Shown: positions 19,666 through 28,570, counted from the first letter of the stretch. The stretch: DNA of 64,000 nucleotides from Bradyrhizobium guangzhouense (GCF_004114955.1 NZ_CP030053.1:2666001-2730000), one strand, 5' to 3'. Numbers and translations are program-made. The notes: generated from the letters alone by a model not told the origin.

Positions 19666-20928
19666 ATGTTCGGGCGCCGCGCGCTCGTCGCGGCGCTCGT
19701 TATCTTGTTCGGTGTGGTCGGTGCGCAAGCAGGCTCTGAGAGCCGCGCGCACAGCTTTACGCCTGATGGACTCGCCAAAGTCTCCGATTACATCAGGAAC
19801 GAGATCGCGACCGGCAAGATTCCGGGCGCGATCCTCCTGCTCCAGCAGCACGGCAAGCCGGTTTATTACGAGAATTTCGGCGTCCGCGATGTCGCGACCG
19901 AGATCTCGATGAGCGCGGATACGATCTTCCGGCTCTATTCGATGTCGAAGCCGGTCACCGCAGTCCTGGCGATGATGCTGGTCGAGGAGGGCAAGCTCGC
20001 AATCAGCGATCCCGTCTCGAAATACATTCCGGCCTTTGCCGACATGAAAGTCGGCGTCGAGAAGAAAGCCGAAGACGACAAGGTGTCGCTGGAGCTGGAG
20101 CCGCTCAAGCGCGCGGTCACGATCGAGGACCTGATGCGCCATACCTCCGGGATTCCTTACGGCTATTATGGCGGAGACCTGGTGAACAAGCTCTATGCAG
20201 ACGCCGGTCTGTTCGACAACAAGACTTTGACCAATGCCGAACTGGTCGCGAAGATCACCACATTGCCGCTCGCCGAACAGCCCGGCACGATCTGGGACTA
20301 CGGCCTCTCGATCGACGTGCTCGGCCGCATCATCGAGGTGATATCGGGGAAATCGCTGTTCGCGTTCGCGAAGGAGCGGCTGCTCGATCCGCTCGGGATG
20401 AAGGACACCACGTTCTATGTCGCCGATCCCGCCAAATGGCCGCGCATCGCCGAGCCGATGCCGCAGGATCGCGTGCTCAGTCCGATGGCAAAGGTGCGCG
20501 ATATCAGGAAAACGCTGCGGTGGGAGTCCGGCGGCGGCGGCCTGGTCGGCACCATCGGCGACTATGCGCGCTTCGCGCAGATGCTGGTCAATCGTGGCAC
20601 GCTCGACGGCCGACGCTATCTCAAGCCGGAAACCATCGCCTTGATGGCATCGGACCACGTCGGTCCCGAAACCCATGTCGAGCGTGACAGGAATTTTTAT
20701 CCGGGCGAGACCAGCGGCTACGGCCTCGGCTTCGCCGTGCGTATATCGGTTCCGGCGGGTACGTCGTGGCCGCTTGGCGAATATCGCTGGGATGGCGTCG
20801 GCGGCACCTTCTTCTTTGTCGATCCCGAAGACGATCTGTTCGGAATCTTCATGGTGCAGACGCCGTCGCAGCGCGGCCGAATTCAGCTCGCGCTGAAGAC
20901 CCTGATCTATCAGGCGATGGGGCGGTAG
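19666..20928 (+). CDS. Serine hydrolase, class C beta-lactamase-like, second tandem copy
   Basis: A 420-residue exported paralogue of the previous gene: signal peptide MFGRRALVAALVILFGVVGA, nucleophile RLYSMSKPVT (S-x-x-K) and WDYGLSIDVL (Y-x-S). Blocks such as SDYIRNEIATGKIPGA, ISDPVSKYIPAFADMKVGV and the C-terminal WDGVGGTFFFVDPEDD match the neighbour, so the pair came from a duplication. Divergence is high, so it is not recent. Probably translated with the first copy from one message. Confidence 0.85.
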   Translation: MFGRRALVAALVILFGVVGAQAGSESRAHSFTPDGLAKVSDYIRNEIATGKIPGAILLLQQHGKPVYYENFGVRDVATEISMSADTIFRLYSMSKPVTAVLAMMLVEEGKLAISDPVSKYIPAFADMKVGVEKKAEDDKVSLELEPLKRAVTIEDLMRHTSGIPYGYYGGDLVNKLYADAGLFDNKTLTNAELVAKITTLPLAEQPGTIWDYGLSIDVLGRIIEVISGKSLFAFAKERLLDPLGMKDTTFYVADPAKWPRIAEPMPQDRVLSPMAKVRDIRKTLRWESGGGGLVGTIGDYARFAQMLVNRGTLDGRRYLKPETIALMASDHVGPETHVERDRNFYPGETSGYGLGFAVRISVPAGTSWPLGEYRWDGVGGTFFFVDPEDDLFGIFMVQTPSQRGRIQLALKTLIYQAMGR

Positions 20929-20942
20929 CGTTCGCCGCCGCC

Positions 20943-21029
20943 GTAGCCCGAATGAAGCGAAGCGCAATCCGGGAGGATTGTCCCGCGAGGTGAGAACCCC
21001 GGATTTCGCTTGCGCTCCATCGGGGCTAC
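20943..21029. repeat. Interspersed palindromic repeat, family D (single copy)
   Basis: Starts GTAGCCCGAATGAAGCGAAG and ends CTCCATCGGGGCTAC, the ends being imperfect reverse complements; an inner GGAGGATTGTCCCGCGAGG separates the arms. It lies between the convergent beta-lactamase-like gene and threonine aldolase and could fold as a transcript-end hairpin for both. Confidence 0.75.
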
Positions 21030-21038
21030 GTCACCCAA

Positions 21039-22121
21039 CTACGCTCCCCGAGCGATTTCTCGCACGTAGCCGATCGTCTCCTCGATCTGGCTCGCATTGA
21101 CGTCGAGATGGGTGCAGGCGCGGATGCGGCCGTCCATCATCGCGAGCGTCACGCCGCGCTGGCGCAGGGCTGCAACCATCTTGTCGCCGGGGATGCCGGC
21201 GCCATCAGGCTTGAAGAACACGAGGTTGGTCTCGGGCTCCTGTACCTCGATGCCCGAGATCTGCGACAGACCGCGGGCGAGGGCGCGCGCATTGGCGTGG
21301 TCGTCGGCAAGGCGCTCGACGTGATGGTCGAGCGCGTAGATGCAGGCAGCCGCGCAGATTCCGGCCTGCCGCATCGAGCCGCCGAGACGCTGCTTCCATT
21401 GCCAGACCGCGTCGATGAATTCGCGGGTGCCCGCGAGCACGCCGCCGATCGGTGCGCCGAGACCCTTGGAGAAGTCGATCCAGGCCGAATCCCAACCCGC
21501 GGTCATGTCGCGCGGCGAGATTCCGCTCGCCACCGTCGCGTTCAGCAGGCGCGCGCCATCCATGTGCGTGACGAGGCCGTGTTGCCTGGCGATCGCGACG
21601 ATCTCGTCGAGCGCGGCCTTCTTCCAGATCGTGCCGCCACCGATATTGGCGGTCTGCTCGACGCTGACGACGGTCTGTGGCGGCTGGTAGCGCGTGCGCG
21701 GGTGCAGAGCTTTGCGGAGCGTCTCCGGCGTGAACTGGCCGTCGGGCCCCTTGAGCTGCGTCACCTGGAAGCCGCCGATCGCGGCATGCGCGCCGCCTTC
21801 GCGGGCGATGATGTGCGCGGTCTCATGCGCCAAAATCTCGTCGCCGGGACGACAATGCACCAGCGTCGCGGTGACATTGCACATCGTGCCCGAGGGCATG
21901 TAGACCGCGGCTTCCTTGCCCATCAACTCCGCGACGCGCTCGCACAGCGTATTCACGGTCGGATCGTCGCCGACCTGCTCGTCGCCGACATCGGCCCGCG
22001 CCATCGCCTCGCGCATCGCAGCCGTCGGCCTGGTCTGCGTGTCCGAGAGCAGATTGATGCGCACCGGCGGCGCCTTGGGGTCGAAGGGGGGAGGGGTGTA
22101 GAGCATGGTTGATCTCGTCAT
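21039..22121 (-). CDS. Low-specificity L-threonine aldolase
   Basis: PLP enzyme (fold type I, GntG/LtaE group) that cleaves threonine or allo-threonine to glycine and acetaldehyde. 360 residues; LLSDTQTRPTAAMREAM with the substrate-binding start, VGDEQVGDDPTVN, the HMDGARLLNA block and the Schiff-base Lys219 in DFSKGLGAPIGG are all seen. 35 codons of extra N-terminus compared with shorter homologues are absent, so length is normal. The toxin gene lies directly upstream in the same direction. Confidence 0.88.
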   Translation of the reverse strand: MTRSTMLYTPPPFDPKAPPVRINLLSDTQTRPTAAMREAMARADVGDEQVGDDPTVNTLCERVAELMGKEAAVYMPSGTMCNVTATLVHCRPGDEILAHETAHIIAREGGAHAAIGGFQVTQLKGPDGQFTPETLRKALHPRTRYQPPQTVVSVEQTANIGGGTIWKKAALDEIVAIARQHGLVTHMDGARLLNATVASGISPRDMTAGWDSAWIDFSKGLGAPIGGVLAGTREFIDAVWQWKQRLGGSMRQAGICAAACIYALDHHVERLADDHANARALARGLSQISGIEVQEPETNLVFFKPDGAGIPGDKMVAALRQRGVTLAMMDGRIRACTHLDVNASQIEETIGYVREIARGA

Positions 22122-22126
22122 TTCAT

Positions 22127-22423
22127 CTAGTCGAACAATTGCGGTCTGATGCCTTGCGCGCCGTGAAGGACGGCACGGATTTCGACGTGGTCGGGCTGTA
22201 CCGTGTAGAAAATCAGATGTGATTGGAAGCGGAAACGTCGGTAGCCTGCCGCGAGTTCATCTACTTGCTGGCCGATTAGAGGAAAGTCGGCGCGAAGTTC
22301 GAAGGATCGGATCAAGCCGGCGTAGTAGGCCTCGGCCTGATATTTGCCGAACCGGCTTTCGCTGAAGTCGTAAATGTCGATCAGATCGGCTCGGGTACGC
22401 TCCGACAGCCGGTACTCAGCCAT
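22127..22423 (-). CDS. ParE-family toxin (RelE/ParE superfamily)
   Basis: A 98-residue protein starting MAEYRLSERTRADLIDIYDFSE with the ParE pattern A-x-x-D-L-x-x-I-y-x-y-(x)9-A, the core helix AEAYYAGLIRSFELRAD, and the C-terminal strands YRRFRFQSHLIFYTVQPDHVEIRAVLHGAQ. ParE toxins block DNA gyrase; this specific target is assumed from the family. The preceding gene (antitoxin position) overlaps its start by 8 bases. Confidence 0.85.
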   Translation of the reverse strand: MAEYRLSERTRADLIDIYDFSESRFGKYQAEAYYAGLIRSFELRADFPLIGQQVDELAAGYRRFRFQSHLIFYTVQPDHVEIRAVLHGAQGIRPQLFD

Positions 22424-22631
22424 GGCGGCGTTGAGCAACACGTTGGCGCGCTACGGCGAGGATGTCGTCCGGCGTGTCCGAGGTGAAGGTGTTGCAATCG
22501 GGCTGAGCGAATAGCGCTTGATATCGGCGGACCTGCTCATCACGGGGGAGCTTGGCCCACGCCTCAAGCTCGGCTTCGGTCGGTGTTGCCGAGGGAGTGA
22601 TATTGGCGAACTGGTCGGTCGTCTGGGACAT
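22416..22631 (-). CDS. Probable antitoxin partner of the ParE-type toxin
   Basis: A 71-residue acidic protein (MSQTTDQFANITPSATPTEA) directly upstream of and overlapping the toxin gene, the usual antitoxin-first arrangement. It does not show the ribbon-helix-helix N-terminus of classical ParD; rather there is a helix LEAWAKLPRDEQVRRYQAL and a C-terminal DDILAVARQRVAQRR. It is assigned by position, so the antitoxin role is inferred. Confidence 0.6.
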   Translation of the reverse strand: MSQTTDQFANITPSATPTEAELEAWAKLPRDEQVRRYQALFAQPDCNTFTSDTPDDILAVARQRVAQRRHG

Positions 22632-22650
22632 TGAGAGGCATCTTAACACA

Positions 22651-22680
22651 ACAAAAAGGCCCCGGAAACCGGGGCCTTTG
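22651..22680 (-). terminator. Rho-independent terminator of rpsD
   Basis: Read on the minus strand: CAAAGGCCCCGG-TTT-CCGGGGCCTTT followed by TTGTTGTG, an 11-base GC-rich stem and a T-run. It lies 23 bases past the rpsD stop and just before the antitoxin start. Confidence 0.85.
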
Positions 22681-22702
22681 AGCAGTGGATCGCACAGAGA
22701 TA

Positions 22703-23320
22703 TCAGCGCGAATAGAATTCGACGACCAGATGGGGCTCCATCTGCACCGGGAACGGCACGTCGGAGAGGCCGGGGATGCGCACGTATTTGGCGGTCATCT
22801 TGCCGTGGTCGACTTCGAGATAGTCGGGGGTGTCGCGCTCGGGAAGCTGGCTGGCTTCGAGAACGTGGGCGAGCTGCTTGGAGGCTTCCTTGACCTCGAC
22901 GACGTCGCCGATCTTGACCTGGTAGCTCGAGATGTTGACCTTGCGGCCGTTCACCTTGATGTGGCCGTGATTGATGAACTGGCGGGCGGCGAAGATCGTC
23001 GAGACGAACTTGGCGCGGTACACGACCGCGTCGAGACGACGCTCCAGCAGGCCGATCAGGTTCTCGCCGGTGTCACCCTTGAGGCGGCTCGCCTCGACAT
23101 AGATGCCGTGGAACTGACGCTCGCTGATGTTGGCGTAGTAGCCCTTCAGCTTCTGCTTGGCGCGCAGCTGCACGCCGAAGTCCGAAAGCTTGCCCTTGCG
23201 GCGCTGGCCGTGCTGGCCGGGGCCGTACTCGCGGCGGTTCACGGGGCTCTTCGGGCGGCCCCAGATGTTCTGGCCCATACGGCGATCAATCTTGTACTTC
23301 GCCTCACTGCGCTTAGTCAT
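22703..23320 (-). CDS. rpsD: 30S ribosomal protein S4
   Basis: Primary 16S rRNA-binding protein needed for 30S assembly. 205 residues from [20 protein letters not shown]; the [21 protein letters not shown]-terminal region and the S4 RNA-binding domain ([20 protein letters not shown], then [18 protein letters not shown]) are complete. GAAGAGGA precedes the ATG. It lies alone here rather than in an alpha operon, as is usual in Rhizobiales, and has its own terminator. Confidence 0.97.
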   Translation of the reverse strand: MTKRSEAKYKIDRRMGQNIWGRPKSPVNRREYGPGQHGQRRKGKLSDFGVQLRAKQKLKGYYANISERQFHGIYVEASRLKGDTGENLIGLLERRLDAVVYRAKFVSTIFAARQFINHGHIKVNGRKVNISSYQVKIGDVVEVKEASKQLAHVLEASQLPERDTPDYLEVDHGKMTAKYVRIPGLSDVPFPVQMEPHLVVEFYSR

Positions 23321-23519
23321 CGCGTCCTCTTCGGTTGCATGGTTTGAGGAAACGCGCCCTCCTGTGTGACGGGATGAGCCCGGCACCGACAGGTCCGATC
23401 CCCAAAGCTCAAGGGACCAGACCACGGGTCGCGAAACGCTTCGCGGGCCGAAACCGGCCCGCGAGCAGGCGGCTTTTAGTGGAGTTTGGGGTTCGCTGTC
23501 AATGCGAATGGCCCCGGAA

Positions 23520-24287
23520 TCATGCCCCGACGGCCCGGATCGGCTTGGCGCCTGCCGCGCGCAATTCGGCAGCAATTTCAGTGTTCAGGGCCTGTTCTAG
23601 TCGGGTCAGGACCCGGGCGATGGGGGCAGCGTCCGTGACCCGGTGGTCCCAGCGGATCACGACATGGATGGTCTGGTCCGGCTCGACAAGGCCATAGCTG
23701 ACTATGAACGGGCCGGGCGTGATGGGGTGGAGCTCGCCGCCGCCATAGGCGGCCACCGAGCTCACCGCGAAGCTGCCGAACCAATTGCCGCGCTGCCGGC
23801 CGAAATTGAGGCCCACCGCCCAGGACAGGCGCCGCAACGGCAGCGGTAACCGGGTGACCCGCATGATCTTGCGGAACATGGGAACATCTTCGACCGGGGC
23901 CGTCTTGGCGCGTCGGATCTCATGGTCGACCGCGGCCAGCGTCATGGCCTCGGGGGCCGCGATTCGCTGCGGCATGACGCATTCCTCGCCATCCTCGAGC
24001 CGGGCGATCGCTACCGACGCCACGCTGTCGGGGAGCTCGTAGAGCGTCGGCCAGGGCCATTTGGCGTAGACGGTGCGCAGCACCGGCTCGTCCCTGGCCA
24101 CCAGGGCGAATGCCTTGACGAACATCGCCGCCCAGCCGACCGGCGCCATTGCGGCCGCGCGGGCCTCCAGCAGGGGGCGGATATTGAGCGAGCGGGAGAG
24201 CGACACGAAGGGCACGCCCATCGAGGCGTACATCAGGTCGATGATCAGGCGACGCGGCAGGGAAATGTTCTTGGGCTGACCGCGCAT
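23520..24287 (-). CDS. 2-oxoacid dehydrogenase E2-like acyltransferase domain protein
   Basis: A 255-residue protein resembling only the catalytic domain of dihydrolipoyl acyltransferases (chloramphenicol-acetyltransferase fold), with no lipoyl or E1/E3-binding domain. The end contains [20 protein letters not shown], which corresponds to the E2 motif D-H-R-x-x-D-G with Gly replaced by Ala; the His is kept. Start [14 protein letters not shown]. Function unknown, perhaps acyl transfer to a small molecule. No pyruvate dehydrogenase genes nearby. Confidence 0.65.
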   Translation of the reverse strand: MRGQPKNISLPRRLIIDLMYASMGVPFVSLSRSLNIRPLLEARAAAMAPVGWAAMFVKAFALVARDEPVLRTVYAKWPWPTLYELPDSVASVAIARLEDGEECVMPQRIAAPEAMTLAAVDHEIRRAKTAPVEDVPMFRKIMRVTRLPLPLRRLSWAVGLNFGRQRGNWFGSFAVSSVAAYGGGELHPITPGPFIVSYGLVEPDQTIHVVIRWDHRVTDAAPIARVLTRLEQALNTEIAAELRAAGAKPIRAVGA

Positions 24288-24385
24288 CGTTCTTTCGGTT
24301 CCCGCGGACTGACATGGGGGGCGAGAGGCGGCCGACCCTAGCAGCACTGCCGTTCCCGGCAAGCCTCAAGAGCCGGGACCGATGC

Positions 24386-25159
24386 TCAGCGCCTGATCCC
24401 GTCGAACGCCGCCATGATGCCGCGCTGGAACAGCGACCAGTCGAACCCGAGCGCGATCGCGCGGTAGCCGCGGTCGATGAGCTGGTTGGCCTGCTCGGCG
24501 CTGCGCGCCACGCCGCCGATCGGTACCCCGCTTTTGAGAATCCCGGCCTCGGCCCGCGCGATCAGCGCCAGTAACTCTGGATCGTCCATCTGGCCGCGCT
24601 TGTTGATGGAGGTGGCGAGATCGCCGGGGCCGATGACGGCAACGTCGATGCCTGGGGTCGCCATGATCTCGTCGATGCGGTTGACGGCATCGACATGCTC
24701 GATGGTGATCATGCAGATCATCTCGTCGTCGGCTGACGCCATGTAGTCGGGCATCGACTGGCCCCAGCGGAACGGCGCGTGGAACGGTCCCCAGAGCCGG
24801 TCGCCGCGCGGCGGGTAGCGCACGCTGCGCACCGCCTTTTCGGCATCGTCGCGATTAGTGATCATCGGGAAATTGATGCCGAAGGCGCCGATATCCATCG
24901 GCGCTTTCGCAAGCCAGGGCTCGTTCGCCGCGATGCGCACCAGAGGCGTGCATGGCGTGCCGGTCGTCGCTGCGATCATCGCATGCGCTTCGGTGAGCCC
25001 GATCGGGCCGTGCTCGAGATCGACGATGATCCAGTCGAGCGAGCGCGCCATGATCTGGACCATCTGCACGCTCGGGATCGTTGCGATCGCGCCGAAGGCG
25101 GGGCGGCCTTCGCTCCATAATTGGCGAAGGCGGTTGAGCGGCTTTGCGGGGACCGACAT
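24386..25159 (-). CDS. HpcH/HpaI-family aldolase
   Basis: A 257-residue class II pyruvate aldolase (HpaI / citrate-lyase beta-like TIM barrel), cleaving 2-keto-4-hydroxy acids. Motifs: DWIIVDLEHGPIGLTEAHAM (metal and catalytic residues), PLVRIAANEP, GPFHAPFRWGQSMPDYM and the metal ligand region MITIEHVDAVNRIDEIMAT followed by DVAVIGPGDLATSI. Substrate not predictable. Alone between the E2-like gene and murI. Confidence 0.82.
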   Translation of the reverse strand: MSVPAKPLNRLRQLWSEGRPAFGAIATIPSVQMVQIMARSLDWIIVDLEHGPIGLTEAHAMIAATTGTPCTPLVRIAANEPWLAKAPMDIGAFGINFPMITNRDDAEKAVRSVRYPPRGDRLWGPFHAPFRWGQSMPDYMASADDEMICMITIEHVDAVNRIDEIMATPGIDVAVIGPGDLATSINKRGQMDDPELLALIARAEAGILKSGVPIGGVARSAEQANQLIDRGYRAIALGFDWSLFQRGIMAAFDGIRR

Positions 25160-25220
25160 GGGATGACCTTGCGCGAGCTGACGATGGCGAAGCCTAGCAG
25201 CGCCTCGCGTCCGCGAAAAG

Positions 25221-26018
25221 TCAGGCGACTGCGCGCCCGCCGAAGAATGGCGTCAGCGTGGCGCTGAGGCCATGCACGCGGTTCGATGTGAAAATCATTT
25301 CGGCGCCGGACGGCGCGATGCCGCTTGTCGGCGCACCCAGCAGGTCGGAAACGCGGCGGGCGATAGCTGGCGCCGGGTCGATCCAGTCCACCGGCCAGGG
25401 CGCAAGCCTTTTCATCCGGTCGAGCAGCAGCGGATAATGCGTGCAGGCGAGCACCACCGTGTCGGTGCGTGCGCCTGCGTCCGCGGCATCGCCGACGAAG
25501 CAGGGGGTGAGCTCGGCGAGGATGTCGCCGTCGCTGATCGCCTGGCCGCTGAGCTCGGCTTCAGCGAGCGAGGCAAGCTCGGGCGAGCCGACCAGCGTCA
25601 CCTCGCAGCCCTGCGCGAAATCGCGGATCAGTGCCTTGGTGTATTCGCGCTTCACCGTGCCCTTGGTGCCGAGCACCGAGACGCGGCGGGTCTTCGAGCG
25701 GGCGCAGGCCGGCTTGATCGCCGGCACCGTGCCGACGAAGGGCACGGAATAAGCGGCCCGCAGATGCGATAGGACCAGGGTGGACGCCGTGTTGCAGGCG
25801 ACGACGACGAGATCAGGATCATGGGCGCCGATCAGCTCCCCCATCAGTGGCACGACGCGGGCGATGATTTCGTCCTCGCTGTGATGGCCATAGGGGAAGA
25901 AGGCGTCGTCGGCGACGTAGGTGTAATGCGCGTCCGGGCGCGCGGCCACGACCTCACGCAGCACGGTGAGGCCGCCAAGACCGGAATCGAATACCAGGAT
26001 CGTCGGGGAGTTGGTCAC
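25221..26018 (-). CDS. murI: Glutamate racemase
   Basis: Makes D-glutamate for peptidoglycan. 265 residues; the two-base mechanism cysteines are Cys75 in VVVACNTAST and Cys192 in VVLACTHYPLL, with the N-terminal LVFDSGLGGLTVLREV and YVADDAFFPYG blocks. 25 aa between stop of the aldolase and this stop indicates it is its own unit, though co-orientation would permit co-transcription. Confidence 0.92.
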   Translation of the reverse strand: MTNSPTILVFDSGLGGLTVLREVVAARPDAHYTYVADDAFFPYGHHSEDEIIARVVPLMGELIGAHDPDLVVVACNTASTLVLSHLRAAYSVPFVGTVPAIKPACARSKTRRVSVLGTKGTVKREYTKALIRDFAQGCEVTLVGSPELASLAEAELSGQAISDGDILAELTPCFVGDAADAGARTDTVVLACTHYPLLLDRMKRLAPWPVDWIDPAPAIARRVSDLLGAPTSGIAPSGAEMIFTSNRVHGLSATLTPFFGGRAVA

Positions 26019-26187
26019 GTCGCTACCTTAAGCCCGCCATGGTTACCATTCGGTTTTTGGGGCGGTTTTGCGGCGAGAACGGCCCGCGTCCCAGTTTGGA
26101 GCGATTCAATTTCACGTCGGCCGCCTGGACCCGCTATCAGCCATGCTGCACAGCGATTGGGACATCCGTAAGTTTTCGGGAGCCGAC

Positions 26188-26739
26188 ATGATCAGAAACA
26201 CGACGAACGGCTGGGGGAGCGTTGCCCGGTGGTTTCACTGGGGCCTGGCTCTGGCGATCATCGGCATGATCGGCTTCGGCTGGTGGATGAACCATATCCC
26301 GCCGCGTGCCGACAGGTTCTTCTACCGCTCGATCCATGCCGATATCGGCTATGTGATCCTGCTGCTCACGGTGCTGCGCCTCGCCTGGCGCGCCATCAAC
26401 CCGACGCCGGCGTTGCCGGCCGAGTCCTTGCGCTGGCAGAAGATCGCGGCCCGTGTCAGCCAGGGCGGGCTTTATCTCGTCGTCATCCTGGTCGCGATGC
26501 TGGGTTGGGCGCATTCGGGTGCGCGCTCGCCCAACTATTCCGACTTTTTCGGCCTGTTCAACGTGCCGCAATTGACCTCTCCGGACAAAGCCGCGGCCGG
26601 CGCCTATGAGGATCGGCATATCTTCTTTGCCTATGTGCTGCTGGCGCTGATCGTAATCCACTTCGTCGCGGCCCTCTGGCACCACTTCATCCGCCGCGAC
26701 CGCGTCGTCGCGCGCATGGTGACGGACGAGGTGGGGTAG
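26188..26739 (+). CDS. Cytochrome b561 family protein
   Basis: A 183-residue four-helix membrane haem protein. ARWFHWGLALAIIGMIGFGWW (helix 1 with haem-ligand His), then SIHADIGYVILLLTVLRLAW (helix 2, His), SQGGLYLVVILVAMLGWAHSG (helix 3) and DRHIFFAYVLLALIVIHFVAALWHHF (helix 4, two His) match CybB. It may move electrons from quinol to periplasmic acceptors or superoxide. Start at 26188 is set by GGGAG seven bases before. Confidence 0.85.
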   Translation: MIRNTTNGWGSVARWFHWGLALAIIGMIGFGWWMNHIPPRADRFFYRSIHADIGYVILLLTVLRLAWRAINPTPALPAESLRWQKIAARVSQGGLYLVVILVAMLGWAHSGARSPNYSDFFGLFNVPQLTSPDKAAAGAYEDRHIFFAYVLLALIVIHFVAALWHHFIRRDRVVARMVTDEVG

Positions 26740-26777
26740 GGGACGATGGAGGAGTTTTGGGCGCGCTCTCTCCACGT

Positions 26778-26858
26778 CGTCATTGCGAGCGCAGCGAAGC
26801 ACTCCAGAATCTTTCTGCAGGCGGCAGTCTGGATTGCTTCGCTGCGCTCGCAATGACG
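26778..26858. repeat. Interspersed palindromic repeat, family B (copy 2)
   Basis: CGTCATTGCGAGCGCAGCG ... CTCCAGAATCTTT ... GGCGGCAGTCTGGATTGC ... GCGCTCGCAATGACG; closely matches 3945-4026. The two ends are exact reverse complements over about 15 bases, so it can form a long hairpin between cytochrome b561 and the GST gene. Confidence 0.85.
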
Positions 26859-26908
26859 GGGTAGGATGCAGCGACGCGACTGACCCAGTTCGCCCGTAAG
26901 GAGACACC

Positions 26909-27550
26909 ATGCTCACCGTCCACCATCTCGGCAAATCGCAATCCGAACGCATCGTCTGGCTCTGCGAGGAGCTCGGGATTCCCTATGAGCTGAAGCGCTA
27001 TGCACGCGATTCCGTCACCATGCTGGCGCCGCCGGACTACAAGGCGCTACATCTTGTCGGCGCCGCGCCCGTCATCACCGACGGCGATCTGGTGCTCGCC
27101 GAATCCGGCGCCATCGTCGACTACATCATCGCCAAATATGGCAACGGCCGCCTCGTGCTCCGCACTGACGATCCCGACTTCGCGCAGTTCCTCTACTGGT
27201 TTCACTTCGCCAACGGCACCCTGCAGGCCGGCATGGGCCGGCTGATGCTGCTGAACCGGCTCAAGCTCGCAGATGACAATCCGATGCTGGTCGCGATCAG
27301 GGCGCGCGTCGACCGTGCCTTCGACCTTGTCGATGCGCGCGTGCGCGATGCCGAATATCTGGCGGGTGGCAGCTTCACCACGGCCGACATCATGACGGTC
27401 TTCACGCTCACCACGATGCGCTATTTCCAGCCCTATGACCTCGCGCGCTGTCCGAACGTGGTCAAATATCTCGGCCGCGTCAGCGCGCGCCCGGCCTACC
27501 GTCGCGCGATGGAGAAGGGCGATCCCGGCATGGCGCTGCTGCTCAGCTGA
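26909..27550 (+). CDS. Glutathione S-transferase family protein
   Basis: A 213-residue GST: N-terminal thioredoxin-like domain (MLTVHHLGKSQSERIVWLCE with the active-site Ser, then the cis-Pro region GAAPVITDGDLVLAESGAIV whose ES binds glutathione) and an all-helical C-terminal domain with the N-cap motif SFTTADIMTVFTLTTM. The SERIVWLCEEL start is of the beta/Ure2p-like fungal-type bacterial GSTs. Substrate unknown. AAGGAG lies eight bases before the ATG. Confidence 0.85.
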   Translation: MLTVHHLGKSQSERIVWLCEELGIPYELKRYARDSVTMLAPPDYKALHLVGAAPVITDGDLVLAESGAIVDYIIAKYGNGRLVLRTDDPDFAQFLYWFHFANGTLQAGMGRLMLLNRLKLADDNPMLVAIRARVDRAFDLVDARVRDAEYLAGGSFTTADIMTVFTLTTMRYFQPYDLARCPNVVKYLGRVSARPAYRRAMEKGDPGMALLLS

Positions 27551-27568
27551 GCCGCGCGCCGGCAGCGA

Positions 27569-28474
27569 TCATCTCGGCACATGCTTGGTTGCGCGTTCGA
27601 TCAGGTCGTTCAGCCGCGAGATGAATTTCGCCAGGATTGGCGAGGCATTGGCCTTGTGGTAGCCGACGACGAGGTCGATCGTCGGCGCCTTGCCCTTCAG
27701 CGGGCGGCTGACGACCGACCAGGGCAGGAAATTCTTGATATAGCCAGGCAGCAGCGCAAAGCCGCGGGTCGAGGCCACCATCGACACCGCCATGACGATG
27801 TTATCGGCCTCGTGCGCCGTTGAGATCGTTAGCCCGCTCTGGCGAACATAGGTGTTGATGATCTTGAGAAGCTCGGGCGCCGTCCCGGAGACGTTGACAA
27901 AGGGCGTGCCCTCCAACTTCCCCAGCTCGATGCGATCGAGCTTGGCCAGGCGGTGGTCGCTCGGCAGCACCGCGACGAGCGTCTCCTCGAAGACCGTCTT
28001 GTAGACGAGGTCGGCCGAGCCCGTCTCGCGCCGCATGAAGGCGAGGTCGAGACTGCCGCGCGTCAAACCCTCAGCCAGCACGGGTGAGAAATCGCTCGTG
28101 ACGGTGACATCGATGTTCGGCAACTCGTCGCGCAGCACGCGCATCGCCTCCGGCAACCAATCAATCTCCTGGCCGGTGAGGAAGCCGAGCGCAAAGCGCG
28201 ATTTCTCGGGGCGGCCGGCGCGCCGCGCCGCCTCGATCGCCGCATCGGCCTGTGTCAGCGCAAGGCGCGCGTGATCCAGGAAGGCTTTTCCCGCCGCCGT
28301 CAGCTCGACGCCATGCACGCTGCGGGCAAACAGCGGAACGCCGACCTCGTATTCGAGATCGCGGATCTGGCGGCTCAGCGACGGCTGCGCGGTATGCAGG
28401 CGCTTTTCGGCGGCGACCGTCAGGCTGCCTTCCTCGGCGACGGCGATGAAGTAACGGAGGTGACGCAGCTCCAT
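27569..28474 (-). CDS. LysR-family transcriptional regulator
   Basis: A 301-residue regulator: N-terminal winged HTH (MELRHLRYFIAVAEEGSLTV, then AQPSLSRQIRDLE) and a periplasmic-binding-like effector domain (FLTGQEIDWLPEAMRVLRDE, later IVMAVSMVASTRGFALLPGY). Start at 28474 is where all family members begin; 16 further codons upstream are open but not homologous. It is divergent from an SDR gene with a T-N11-A palindrome between them, so it most likely controls that gene and itself. Confidence 0.88.
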   Translation of the reverse strand: MELRHLRYFIAVAEEGSLTVAAEKRLHTAQPSLSRQIRDLEYEVGVPLFARSVHGVELTAAGKAFLDHARLALTQADAAIEAARRAGRPEKSRFALGFLTGQEIDWLPEAMRVLRDELPNIDVTVTSDFSPVLAEGLTRGSLDLAFMRRETGSADLVYKTVFEETLVAVLPSDHRLAKLDRIELGKLEGTPFVNVSGTAPELLKIINTYVRQSGLTISTAHEADNIVMAVSMVASTRGFALLPGYIKNFLPWSVVSRPLKGKAPTIDLVVGYHKANASPILAKFISRLNDLIERATKHVPR

Positions 28475-28553
28475 GGGCAAGGGCCTCTCAACACGGCGCG
28501 ACGAATGCGTGCCTTTTGGCAAACCTATCGCACGCGATGCGGTGTGTCCCTCC

Positions 28554-28570
28554 CATACCTATCAGGCATG
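28554..28570. promoter_or_regulatory. LysR-type operator (T-N11-A) between LysR and SDR genes
   Basis: CATACCTATCAGGCATG is a 17-base palindrome with one mismatched pair, and contains T-N11-A (T at 28556, A at 28568), the core of LysR binding sites. It lies 80 bases from the LysR start and 118 from the SDR start in the 213-base divergent region. Confidence 0.65.
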
